DNA from: Miscanthus floridulus
Lineage: Eukaryota > Streptophyta > Magnoliopsida > Poales > Poaceae
Assembly: GCF_019320115.1 (NCBI RefSeq)
Contig: NC_089582.1
Span: forward strand, 121,131,856 to 121,195,855
Direction of reading: 5' to 3'
Length of the DNA: 64,000 nt
This document shows, piece after piece, positions 12,221-23,797 of the stretch. Position 1 is the stretch's first letter. Each line of letters begins with the position of its first letter. The notes under the pieces are model-generated. The model ran no database searches and had not been told where the DNA came from. It saw only the letters and a list, made by a program, of their open reading frames with translations. The position numbers and the translations under genes are program-made.

Positions 12221-15200
12221 ATGAAAGGCTTCTATTGGAATAGCATAGGTCTATCGGACTTGGCTAAATACCGCTACATAGCAGAAGCAATCCGAGATCA
12301 TAACCTTGATTTCATGGCTGTCATGGAAACTGGGAAGCAGGACATGTCAAAATCAAATCTCTTCCGACTATCTGGAGGGGCAGATTTCACTTGGCACTAT
12401 CTACCACCTCGGGGGAGGTCTGGAGGAATCCTCCTTGGCATTAATGCTTCATTTCTTGATCTATCATTAATTGTAGAAGAGGAATTTTACATCAAATTTC
12501 ATCTCTGCAATAAATCAGATAATTTTAAGTGGATACTCATGGCAGTCTATGGTCCAGCTCAAGAGGAGTTTAAAACGCCTTTCTTGACTGAACTCGTACG
12601 CGCTTGCCAACAAAACCCGCTTCCTACTCTAATCGGTGGGGATTTTAATATTATGAGAAATAGCAGTGAGAAGAATAACGATAGATTTAGTGGCCGCTGG
12701 CCTTTCCTGTTCAATGCTGTCATTGATAGCTTTGATCTTAGGGAAATTGATTTGACAGGTAGACAATTTACTTAGGCTAATTCTCTACCTCACCCCACTT
12801 ATGAAAAGCTTGATAGGGTCTTAATGACGACTGAATGGGAGTTTAAATATCCTATGGTGACTGTACATGCTCTTGATAGAGGTGTTTCAGACCATACACC
12901 TTTACTACTTGACACCGGCACACCAGCCTTCACAGGAATAACAAAACCATTTAAAATGGAACTCAGTTGGTTCTATCGTGAGGATTTCTATGATCGAGTT
13001 GTAGAAATATGGAATAAGCCGGTGAGGGGCCAAAATTCTGTCCAGAGGTGGATTAAAAAAATAGGAGCGCTACGCAAATATCTCCGAGGTTGGGCCTCAC
13101 ATACAAATGGTGTATATAAACAACAGAAAACAACCCTTCAGTCTACCATCCATAACCTTGATATTGCCGCTGAAAATTGGGACTTAACTGAGGATGAGAG
13201 AAGCCAGCTTGATCAAGCTAGAAGCGATCTGGCCAAACTCTTGAGAGAGGAAGAATTAAAATTCTATCAGCGAGCAAAGGCCACTGATGTTCTACTTGGG
13301 GATAATAACACCCGTTACTTCCAAATGGTTGCCAATGGTAAACATAGGAAGAAAAGAATTTTCTCTCTGGACCATGAAGATGGAAAAATAGAAGGTCAGA
13401 CTAACCTTAAGAACTATATCACATGTTTCTACAAGGACTTATTTGGACCATCACAAGATAATACCATGACCTTAGATGAGGCACAAACATTTGATATTCC
13501 GCAAGTCACCCAAGCTGAAAACGAATCCCTAACGGCTTCTTTTACGGAAAAGGAGATTCAGGATGTAGTTTTTGCGATGGAACACAATAAAGCACCAGGG
13601 CCAGATGGCTTCCCAGCCGAGTTTTATCAAAAGTTTTGGGATGTCATCAAAGGTGACCTGATGCAAATGTTCCATGATCTCCACTCGAGAACTCTGCCGC
13701 TCTTTAGCCTCAACTTTGGTGTTATAACTCTGATTCCAAAAGTCCAAGATGCTAATAGAATTCAACAGTATCGACCAATTTGCTTACTAAATGTCAGCTT
13801 CAAAATTTTCACTAAAGTGGCAACCATTAGAATTAACTCAATAGCAGATCATATAGTTGGTCCAACTCAAACGGCCTTTATGCAAGGACGTAACATCCTT
13901 GAGGGAGTTGTCATTCTGCATGAGACAATTCATGAGTTGCATCGTAAAAAGCAAAGTGGAGTTATTTTTAAAATAGACTTCGAAAAGGCTTACGACAAAG
14001 TGAGATGGCCTTTCTTGCTGCAAACAATGTGGATGAAAGGAATCTTTCCTAGATGGATCTCTTGGGTGCAAGATTTTATATCAGGCGGGAGTGTGGCAAT
14101 CAATATTAATGATGAGGTCGGACCTTACTTTCAAACGAAAAAAGGCCTTCGACAGGGGGACCCACTATCCCCCATTTTGTTTAACATTATAGCTGATATG
14201 CTAGCTATAATAATTAAAAGAGCCAAAGCAGATAATCAAATTAGTGGAATAGTGCCACATCTAGTTGATGAAGGTTTATCTATCCTACAATATGCTGATG
14301 ACACGATACTCTTTATGGATCATGACCTCAAAAAAGCTCGCAACATGAAGTTATTACTTTGTGCATTTGAGCAACTTGCAGGGCTTAAAATAAACTTCCA
14401 CAAGAGCGAAATATTCAGCTTTGGAGCAGCACAAGAATATTTGCCCCAATATACAAAGCTTTTTGGTTGTAATCAAGGAGCTTTTCCAATGAGGTATTTA
14501 GGCATACCTATACACTATAGGAGGCTCTCAAATGTAGATTGGAGAAGAGTAGAAGAATGTTTTGAAAAAAGACTAAGCAGTTGGAAAGGGAAACATTTAT
14601 CAACTGGTGGGCGCTTGACACTGATTAACTCAGTACTTAGTAGCTTACCAATGTACATGATGTCCTTTTTTGCGATCCCAAAAGGAGTTCTCAAGAAATT
14701 AGATTACTTCATATCAAGATTTTTTTGGCAAAGTGATGAACATAAACGTAAATACCGATTAGCCAAATGGGACATATTATGCCAACCCAAAAACCAAGGT
14801 GGACTTGGAATACACAATTTGGACATCAAGAATACAGCCCTTCTGAGTAAGTGGCTTTTCAAATTGCTCACAACTAAGGGTACATGGCAACAAATGTTAC
14901 ACAAAAAATATTTAGGATCTAAGCCCCTTTTGCAAGTTCAGTGGAAAAATGGGGACTCACATTTCTGGGCTAGCTTGATGAAGGTTAAATGGGATTTTCT
15001 CCGTTTTGGGACCTTCATAATTCAGGATGGATCACAAGTAAGATTCTGGGAAGATAGGTGGCTAGGACAGTCAACTCTGCGGGAACAATATCCTTGTCTT
15101 TACAACATAGCACGGCATAAACATGTTTTTGTAGCTGAAGTGCTAAGCACGTCTTCACCTACTCTATCCTGGAGAAGAGATCTAATTGGACACAAATTAG

Positions 15201-15705
15201 TGGCTTGGAACAAATTACTTCCATGCATCACGCATATTGTGTTAAGCCAACACGAAGACGAATTTCGTTGGAACTTGCATCCTAATGGACAGTTCTCAGT
15301 CAAATCTCATTACCTGGCAATGATCTATAATGATGTCCCCAAATTAATAAAGGCTTATGGAAATTAAAAGCTCCTTTGAAGATCAAGATTTTTCTATGGT
15401 ACCTACGTAGAGGCATAGTGTTAACCAAAGATAACTTAGCTAAACGTAATTGGCATGGCAGTAAACAGTGTTGCTTTTGTCACAAAGAGGAAACAATTAA
15501 GCACCTGTTTTTTGAGTGTCGTTTCACTCGTGCTGTTTGGTCTGTTATTCATGCGGCTTCAGGCTTGTCTCAATCACATAGTGTTTCAAACATGTTTGGG
15601 TCTTGGCTCTGTGGTCTTAGTAAAGATCTGAAGTCATTAGCTTTGTTAGGAGCAGCGGCTACGTGTTGGTCGCTTTGGTTATGTAGGAATAACCTAGTTT
15701 TTTAG
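12221..15705 (+). pseudogene. LINE ORF2 (endonuclease, reverse transcriptase, zinc-binding region), copy 2
   Basis: The endonuclease domain (12221-12910) has GGDFN (about 12637) and SDHTPLL (about 12884). The reverse transcriptase (about 13540-14480) has KAPGPDGFPAEF, FEKAYDKVRW, RQGDPLSPILF and YADD (about 14293). The connector (14480-15367) matches plant L1 proteins (YLGIPIHYRR, SSWKGKHLSTGGR). The C-terminal zf-RVT region (15376-15600) shows CCFCHKEETIKHLFFEC. Lesions are an in-frame TAG at 12773-12775, where a Trp codon would be one change away, and a frame change near 15360 that throws off the zinc-binding region. Not functional as read, though all catalytic motifs survive. Confidence 0.92.
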
Positions 15706-16031
15706 AAGAAATGCACTTCTTTTCCTTTACAGGTTATATACTCGATTATTCACTGGCTTCGTACATGGGCTGTCCTACAGAAGCCAACTTCGCAAGGTTT
15801 GGTTGTAGCGGCATCTCAACATTTGGCGCAGGTGGCCAAGGAATTTTTTACCCGGGCACATGGGTGGCAGTCTAGTCTTCGGATTGAGCGTTATTAGTGT
15901 GCCTTTTTGTTTTAAGATCTTTTATAAGTTTGTGTGTATCCTTGTTATACAGAGGCTGGAAGTGTTTCAAGGTCTTTGTATCATCTTGATGTAACGATCT
16001 TGAAATTAATAAAGCTTTCCTTATAAAAAAA

Positions 16032-16740
16032 TTGTCATAGCCTTTCTTTAAACACGTAGGGGAATAGAACCTATTTTTTTCTAATAAAAACAAACACTTG
16101 TAGCTATACATCATCATAGGGAATGTGAGTGATAGGTGGCCTTCACATTCTAATGGCAAAAGCCCAATACCTATTTAACTCGATCATATAAGCTGAGAGA
16201 TTTGGTGCCTAAAAATATACTCGACTAAACAGAAACCACCTGATGCATGAACTTTAGGCATCTTCAGGCCACCTCTCGAGCCGTTGTTGAAGGTTAGTTC
16301 ATACTAAAACGATGCCTTTTTAAGGAGATCACAACTTAACACTATATGTAACCATTCAAAACGCATCGGTACACTTGTAGTTGTTATCGGTAGCTACTGA
16401 ACCAAAATCTGCTAGCATAGGAAACCTGGCATAGAAATGGTTATTTCAGTCCTAATTCATTAGTGTCACTCTACAAAGCTTATGAAATCAAAGCACGCTG
16501 ACCAGAAAAATAAATGTGAAGCTTTGGGTCCTATTGTTAAAAATTGCATATTGATACTTAGTAACTGAGCAAATTTATCTATTTCCTAATTAACTCCAAA
16601 CACCTCTGACAAACATTATTGTACATATAAAAATGATTGGAGATGCCAAGAGCCAGAAACAAGACTTTAAAAGGTTCAATTGAAGTACATGCATTATCTT
16701 TTCCTAGCTAATAAGATTAGAGTCTTGAAAGTGAAAAATG
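16032..16740. other. Gene-free stretch after the LINE
   Basis: AT-rich sequence with scattered short frames only. I see no gene, RNA gene or repeat in it. Confidence 0.5.
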
Positions 16741-17690
16741 GCAGGCATGATACACATAACAAAATGCTTGATCTATGTCTGAATGAGGTATACTACCGGA
16801 GCACAGATCAAAATGTGAAGCTTCATTATTTGAGCATACCATTTCGCTCCAGGTAGGTTTATAAAAATAAGATCGTCATGGTCAACTTAAATCACTTTGT
16901 GAGACCTAGCTGGAGCTGGCACGTCCTTCTGTGTTAGTCATTAGTCAATGACGATGATGGATCAGTTCACCCAAATTACTATCTTGGAAAAACTATAGTA
17001 GGATGTACAAATCGACATGCAAAGGAATGAAACAAGGCCAAATCTAAACGACAATCTTGCTTGTCATTAGCTAAGCAGTGTAGTAGTCAAATAATTGATA
17101 ACGAAATAATTTGTGTACTATGCTTTAAAACATATCAGATCATACAGGAAAGGGCCAACAATTCATGGCCATAAGTTGTGAAGTGTAATTATGTGACACA
17201 CATAACAAATTGCTTTATGTATGTCTGAATGAGGTATATTACTGGAGCATGGAGCCAAATCTGAAGCTTCATTATTTGAGTGTATTATTTCGCTTCAGGT
17301 AGGTAAAAAATAAGATAATCATGATCAATCTGAATCATTTTGTGAGACCTAGCTGATGCTGGACTATAACAATTCAATATTATTGTTTGAGCATGATCTA
17401 ACCTGAATTTGGCTGTAATTTATTGTAGAAAGCAGGTCCTTTTGCGGTAGTCAACGACAACGATCGATCGCCTCACCCAAAGTATCATCTAGATAAACTA
17501 TAGTAGAGGACGTACAAATCAGCCTGCAAAAGCATGAAACAAGGCTAAATACAAACAACGATCTCGCTCGTCAATACTTAAGCAATATAGCAGTCTAGCA
17601 ATCAATATCGAAATTATACGTGCATTGCACTTCGAAACTTATCAAATCATATGGGAGAATGTCAACAGTTTATCACATCATATAAACTAT
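16741..17690. repeat. Two diverged direct repeats of about 450-490 bp
   Basis: 16741-17190 and about 17195-17690 align throughout by eye. Shared landmarks in the same order are ATGTCTGAATGAGGTATA, GAAGCTTCATTATTTGAG, TGTGAGACCTAGCTG, AACTATAGTAG, GTACAAATC and ATGAAACAAGGC. Many substitutions and small indels separate them, so this is an old tandem duplication. No coding potential. Confidence 0.75.
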
Positions 17691-19560
17691 GAACTTTTTA
17701 TATAGATTCATAGTTTAAACCAACACGGCTGTGCATAGTCATTGTTGGCACCGTAGTGAACCATCGAAACGGTCCAATTGGAATAGACTGCTTCTCAAGA
17801 AGATGGAAGCTAATTGCTTGATGATCCAATTTTTCATTCACAGCAGCATCATGTAAGCAAGTGTTTTTATTGCAGATTTAGTTAATTTGGAGGAACAACA
17901 AAATGAGCTAATAATCTGAGCATCTAAAAAAATCTCCAAGCAAGGTTTCTACCAGGACCTGCAGTAATGACAATAGCTTAATCTATATTGGCCTTGCCAT
18001 TGTAAAGGAACAACCAATCTTCAAATGAACTGCAACCAATCCATCAGTAGTTGTGAGTTTTAAACATTTGGTACTAAACAGAATGCATTATTGCTAGCTA
18101 AAAAGATATGCTGATTATATACGAATTTGAATAGCATTTGCAGGTAGGGAAAAATATACCAGACCAAAGCGTGGCAAGGCAACAGGTAGTGCCTTTGACT
18201 CTGTCCGCAGTGCCAATCCTGCAAAAAGATTTGTTACGAACTCACTCCAAAACTATGAATCTTGACTCTCTAAGGAAAACTCTGTGCACTGCAAAACTAT
18301 ACAAACGGCAAAGCACTATTCTCAATATTGAACATGTATGAAATCAAACTTGAACCCACCAAAATAAATATGAATCACAGATGAAATCATGAACTAACCA
18401 AATTGAGACAATATGATAGGAATGAACCTGAAAATATGTACTGAATCTTTTTTACCTGTGCTGCCCAGGCACTTGATGAACCTAAAAATATGGACAGGAC
18501 GACATTGACCTTCATTAACATAATGAACTGATGTGTATGAAAAGAACTATAGAAATAATGTTTGTGGTCCAATAATAAAAAGCAGTAACATGGAGACAAT
18601 TGTAGATAAGAGTCCCAACTTTTTTAAGCAAATGCAATGGACTAAATAGCTGATCGATTGGAGTTGAACCTCTTTTTTGTGTGTAGGACCAGTAATTATT
18701 GGAATTGCCTGGGCTTGAAATTGCTCCTCATTCTCATAGTGTGAAATGTACTTAGACTCAAATATTTTAGAATTGTAGATGGTACCATATATTCGAACTT
18801 CAAAGAACCACTATATATACATATACCTTGTTTGAGCAGAGTAGCTAAAATGTAAAAAAGAGCTTATAGTCTGAGTTAGATGAAGCGTACCCTAGAAAAC
18901 AAAGGAAGGAATATACACCTCTTTAACACTGGAAAACAAAGGAAGGAAAATACACCTCTTTAAGGAGCCTAGCTGAAATCTAAAAGAAATATGAGCCTAG
19001 TTGAAATCTGAAGGAAATATATAGAAATAATAACATTGTGTAACACGTAACCAGAAATAACATTGTGAAAAAGGAAAAGAAAACAAATAACAACAGAAGG
19101 AGGAGGCATGCAAGAAAGATACCGCACATAAAGTATTCATATTGTGCCTACACGGCACATCACAATTTATCTACATGTGAGCTGCATAGACAATAATAAA
19201 TAGGCACAATAAGTTAAATTGTTAAGTAAACAAACAGACCTCTCAAATAGTGGAGGAATCACGAATCCAACCTGAATAAAATAGTTTGAAATAGTAATCG
19301 AATCATGAATCCAACCTACATGAATCCAACCTACATAAAACAGGTAGTCAACCTAAACAAATAGTACACAAAAATGGCTGCTAGGGATTCATTGAACAAA
19401 ACACACCGCATCCATCCAATCAAAGATCCCATAGCCGAAAACATTTAGGGTGACGTGGATGTGTGTTTCTGCAAGGATCTCTACGGTAAAGAGAGACAAT
19501 GTATCTTCACCTAGTTCGCGTCGTAGGCCTCCCATGTAAAAAAGTAGCACAACTCAACTA
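17691..19560. other. Gene-free stretch
   Basis: AT-rich, no convincing coding frame. A short near-repeat occurs around 18895-19025 (TACACCTCTTTAA twice, then GAGCCTAG.TGAAATCT twice). Nothing else recognised. Confidence 0.5.
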
Positions 19561-19574
19561 TACAAATTAACAAA

Positions 19575-19945
19575 TCAAGACATACCTAGGGTTTCCTATA
19601 GACACGCGGAGGAGAGGGAGGAGGCGGCGGTGCTAGGAAGCAGCGACACCGACGGGGTGGAGATGGGAGAGGCGCCACCAGGAAGCAGCTACGTAGGCAG
19701 GATGGAGGTGGGAGAGGCGCCGCCCCGCTCGCGTGCAGCGGCGGGAGAGGCAGCGAGCAAAGAGACAGGGAGAGAGGAGGAGGAGGGCACGACGTGGGAG
19801 AAGGGAGGAAGAGGACGGCGTGGGTGGAGAGGAGGAGGCCGCTGCCGCCGCCACCGCCCTGCGCTGTCGGTGCCGTCACCCGTGACCGCATCCGTGGAGA
19901 GGGAGAAACGGACCGTGAGAGAGAGGAAGAGTAAAGAATAATCTG
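19575..19945 (-). other. GC-rich island, possible captured 5' gene end
   Basis: A sharp GC-rich island inside AT-rich DNA. On the minus strand a 101-codon frame (19891 to 19586) is almost only Pro, Ser, Arg and Leu, and overlapping frames look alike, so composition explains the openness. It resembles the 5' UTR and first-exon region of a grass gene, and the AT-rich DNA downstream on that strand could be introns. I do not recognise a protein and do not claim a gene. Confidence 0.3.
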
Positions 19946-20082
19946 GATAGAGAAGTAGAAGCCGTGTATATATTTGTTTCACCGGATTCGGATCAGAAGT
20001 TAAAGAAGCGGAAGAGAAGCCGAAGATAAGGTGAGAAGCAGGACGAGAAGCTACTTCGCTGGGAAGCCGCTTCAATAAATCT

Positions 20083-20388
20083 AGACCGTCCAATCAAAAA
20101 TCCAATGGCCAAAAATATTTTGGGCAACGTGGATGGTGCTCCTGCTCGAGGAGCAGGCCACCCTTGTCGACCGTCCAATCGAAAATCCAATGGCCAAAAA
20201 TATTTTGGACAGCGTGGATGGTGCTCCTGCTCGAGGAGCTGGCCAAAAATATTTTGGGCAACGTGGATGGTGCTCCTGCTCGAGGAGCAGGCCACCCTTG
20301 TCGACGTCCAATCAAAAATCCAATGGCCAAAAATATTTTGGGCAACGTGGACGGTGCTCCTGCTCGAGGAGCAGGCCACCCTTGTCTG
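20083..20388. repeat. 85-bp tandem repeats with a palindromic core
   Basis: About four copies (from 20083, 20169, 20244 and 20304), two shortened. Each contains CCAATGGCCAAAAATATTTT, an AACGTGGATGGTGC word, and the inverted repeat CCTGCTCGAGGAGCAGG (7-bp arms around GAG). Open frames on both strands here come from the repeat and are not genes. Confidence 0.9.
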
Positions 20389-20551
20389 GTTAAATACTGC
20401 TCTTTCAAATGCAACTTTTAGTGCATAGTTGACAAAAATGATTTATGCGGTCCTATGTCTGCTAACTTAGAATTATTAACATGTGTTCAAACTGTATTGT
20501 AATTTTATTTCCTATATATGTCGCTATCCATAATCAATTATGTTTAGTGGT

Positions 20552-20580
20552 ACTAGCCGGCGCGCAAGGGCGGGCGCTAA
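20552..20580 (+). other. Second Helitron-like terminus (plus orientation)
   Basis: A GC-rich, imperfect hairpin (GGCGCGCAAGGGCGGGCGC) is followed by TAACCA and CTAG, then T. It mirrors the terminus at 6723: both start from the outside as ACTAGTG and run into a GC-rich block. They could be two Helitron 3' ends in opposite orientation, or the inverted ends of one large element spanning about 13.9 kb; the bases just outside are TAACA on both sides. Confidence 0.35.
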
Positions 20581-20594
20581 CCACTAGTAACATA

Positions 20595-21068
20595 TATATA
20601 CTCAAGTTTAGGAAGCTACAGCGCAGTGTACTTGTTCAAAAGTTTGACCACGTACATTCTACAGCAACCTACATTTGCTGATGGCAGGAATATATTACCA
20701 AATTTGTATTCAAGGCGGCAATTCTAGATGCACGCACCGTGCCCATAATTAAGCACGAATCCTACTCGCTCACACACACAAAAAAATACCAAGGTAATTA
20801 ACATCCACTTCGACGTGTGCAGCGCAACGACTACCAACAAATTTTTTGACTAGAATGTTTCAACTCCTTATACTCCGAGAAATCTGGAATTTTTGCATTG
20901 GTGCGTACACATCAAGTGTGTAGGAGCTTAATACTATATATACCACTACTGCATATACTAACAAGAAGCCGCTTTGCGCCCAAATATACAATTCTCTACC
21001 GCTTTTGCAGCATACACCGTTAAATTCACTCAGAGAGCTAGAGGCGCCACAGGACTACGTGAGGTTCG
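20595..21068 (+). promoter_or_regulatory. Promoter region of SRK-B
   Basis: The region shares an ordered set of words with the upstream regions of SRK-C and SRK-D: CAAGTTTAGGAAGCTACA, TTTGACCA, ACATTCTAC.GCAACCTACATT. A TATATATA box lies at about 20935-20942, some 130 bp before the ATG. It probably still looks like a promoter, but it drives a pseudogene. Confidence 0.6.
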
Positions 21069-21212
21069 ATGGCATTCATGAGTTCCGTTGCGATCTGCAC
21101 TGCGGTTCTGCTCCTCTTGCCGGCCTTGTGCACTTCGGATGACCGGCTTGTCCCTGGCAAGCCGCTGTTGCCCGGCACCACTGTCATATCTGACGGTGGT
21201 GAGTTCGCCTTT

Positions 21213-21350
21213 GGGCCCTGTTCGCTTGTCTTAAAAATGGCTTGTTCGGCTTCTTTTTTCAGCCGAAACAGTGTTTTTCTCTCACAACAATTCAGCCGGA
21301 ACAGTGTTTTCAGCCAGTTTCAGCCAAGTTTCAGACCAGCGAACGGGGCC
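21213..21350. mobile_element. MITE inserted in frame in SRK-B exon 1
   Basis: Compared with SRK-C, 141 bases (47 codons) are added between the Phe-Gly and Phe-Phe-Ala-Pro residues of the lectin region. The insert has inverted ends: left GGCCCTGTTCGCTTGTCTTA, right complement GGCCCCGTTCGCTGGTCTGA. The internal CAGCCGAAACAGTG words and TCTCACAACAA resemble a widespread grass MITE. The insert has no stop codon in the gene's frame. The target duplication is too short or eroded to be sure of the superfamily (Harbinger- or hAT-like). Confidence 0.8.
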
Positions 21351-22889
21351 AATGGTTTCTTTGCACCGTCCAAATCCACTCCGGAGAAGCTCTACCTTGG
21401 CATATGGTACAACAACATTCTCCGGTTCACCGTGGTGTGGGTTGCAAACAGGGCAACACCGGCCATCTCCTCCATGGCTCCTTCGCTTGTTCTCACCAAC
21501 AATTCTGACCTTGTCTTGTCCGATGTCAACGGCCGTGTTCTGTGGACAACCAACACCACCACTGCCGGAAGCTCCTCGCCATCGCCTGGATCGGAGGTGG
21601 TGCTCATGAACACAGGCAATCTCGCCCTACGATCGCCGAGCGGCAAGATGTTATGGCAGAGCTTTGACCACCCGACTGACACACTACTCCCTGGCATGAA
21701 GACGTGGAGGAGACAGATGAAGGCACCCGGCTTGTTTCTTGGAAGGACCCCAACGACCCCTCGACGGGTACATTCTCTTTCAGTGCGGAGACAGAGCCGT
21801 TCATGCGGCTCTTCATTTGGAACGGTTCGCTCCCAGAATGGCGCAGTTCCGTGTGGACGGGGTTCACGGTCTCTAGCCAGTACCACTACTTCCAGCCAAA
21901 CACCACCAGCGTTGGGGTATACGTGACTTATGCTGATACCGCCGATGAGGCGTACATGGTCTTCTCGGTTTCCGATGGTGCACCACCCGTCCTGTCAGTA
22001 ATGAGTTACTCTGGGAGGGTAGAAACACGTATCTGGAACAGAGATTCATTGGAGTGGTCAACGCTTGTAGCGTCGCCGGACTACGAGCAGTGTAGCAGGT
22101 ACGGTTACTGTGGCCCTTCTGGCTACTGCGACCGCGGAGATGCTACCCCAGCTTGCAAGTGCCTTGAAGGGTTTGAGCCTGTGGACAAGGAAGGATGGAG
22201 CAACGGAAGATTTTCACGAGGATGCCAGCGAAAGGAAACCTTTCGATGTGGTGATGGTTTCTTGGCACTGCCGTCTATGAAGGTTCCCGACAAGTTTGTG
22301 CGCATTGGGGAGAAGACCCTCCAGGAGTGCGCGGCTGAGTGCAGTGGCAACTGCTCTTGTGTAGCCTATGCTTATGCCAATTTGAATGCCAGCACAACAA
22401 ACGGTAATGCGACGAGGTGCCTAGTGTGGATTGGTGATCATCAGCTTGTCGACATGCAGAAGATGGGTGTGCTTCCCTATAGTACTGCTGGTGCCGATAG
22501 TCAAGAGACGCTATATCTCCGAGTTGCAGGCATGTCAGGTATCCTAGAATCATAAGCTGATAATAATGTATGGCTACATGCTTGTTAGAGCAAAATATAT
22601 ATGTACCAGGAATAGATACTGAACTGAGATTTATAGCTTTTTTTTTTCTTTCCCAGCTATCTTAATTTCTTATACATCTAGTTAAGATGTCATCTTAATT
22701 CCTATTAGTCACCGCTTTAATGGTAAAGGTACTATACTATTGTGTATTGTATGATCTTAGCACTTGTTCAGCTGTTGAAGACTGAACTAAGTAGTTGTAC
22801 AATTTTAACTTAATGCTATATGAATAAATTTTGCACTGCTTTGCACGTACAACAACAACAATAACATAGCCTTTCAGTCCCAAGCAAGT

Positions 22890-23205
22890 GATTTTTTTTA
22901 ATTTTAACACTTTTGATAACTAATTTTAAATCTAACACTGTCTGTTTTTTAAACTAACACTTTTGGCCGCGCCTATTGCCCTGGCGTGGCCAAATGCCTG
23001 TGCCGCGCCATGCATGGTGACGCGGCAACGGGCTAACGTGATGACGACTGGACTCGCGGCCGTTGACGTGGCAGGGCACTGCCGCGCCACCGATCTTGGC
23101 GCGGCAGTGCCGCGCCACGGAGCATGGCGCGGCTAGGCCAAATAAATATCGTGGGCGAGGCCGCCTGCCCGCACGTGCCTGCGCCGGCCGCGCCAGCCCG
23201 GCCAC
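22890..23205. repeat. MULE left terminal inverted repeat
   Basis: AT-rich outer part (to about 22965) then GC-rich inner part with repeated GCGCGGCA words; it pairs with 27033-27348. Similarity is strongest over the outer 270 bp and fades toward 23205. Confidence 0.85.
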
Positions 23206-23797
23206 TCCCGCCGCGCCACGAACGCCGGCGCGTCAAGGCCGCCCGCTCCTAAGGTACCTCCCTCTCGATTTCATATTATTTTGATTATTATTGATTTAGG
23301 ATAGTTAGTGATTTAGGATAGTTAGGGTTTTATGATTGTTATTGATTTAGGATAGTTAGTGATTTAGGATAGTTAGGTTAGTGAATTTGATTGTGATTTA
23401 CGTAGGTAGTTTTTAGGTTTGAGGTTGTGTGTTCTAGTATAGTTAGGATTTAGGGTTTAGGGATTGATTAGGTATTTATTATTTAGTTTATAGTTAGGTA
23501 TTTAGTAAGGGATCTTGGGTATAGATACTAGTTTACAAATGTCGGTACTTACTAGTGCGTGATACGTCGATTTTGATGACTTCATGAAGTTTCGTCAAAT
23601 GCTTATATTCCTAGTAAAGTTATTTATGTTACTAGTGCGTGATATGTCTGTTAATGTTACTTTGAATATATACATGTGCTTTCATAATGTGTTCGTATTG
23701 CATAACAAGTAGTTCAAATTTTACAATGCTACATAATGTTAATTTGAATTTTGTTAATTTGAATACTCTACCGCTTTGTTTATCAATTTGTAACAGA

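Larger units (their letters stand above)
8390..16031 (+). mobile_element. L1-type LINE, copy 2, near full length
   Basis: A non-LTR retrotransposon with ORF1 (8390-12174), ORF2 (12221-15705), a 3' untranslated region and a short A-rich tail after AATAAAGC (about 16009-16031). The 5' boundary is uncertain; I place it at the ORF1 start because I cannot recognise a 5' UTR or a target-site duplication. Both ORFs carry stops and frame changes, so this copy is not autonomous. Its segment 9348-14478 recurs at 1-5131. Confidence 0.93.

Noticed and set aside
8368..16040. TGACAATTTT before and AAAATTGTCA after the LINE
   Set aside because: These are inverted, while a LINE target duplication must be direct; a 10-bp AT-rich match is likely by chance.
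20094..20428. Repetitive 70-130-codon frames at the 85-bp array
   Set aside because: Open in several frames on both strands because the repeat unit lacks stops; no protein family resemblance.
6721..20585. A CACTA transposon spanning the two GC-rich termini
   Set aside because: The left end could read CACTA, but the right end gives TACTA and the flanking three bases do not match as a target duplication.
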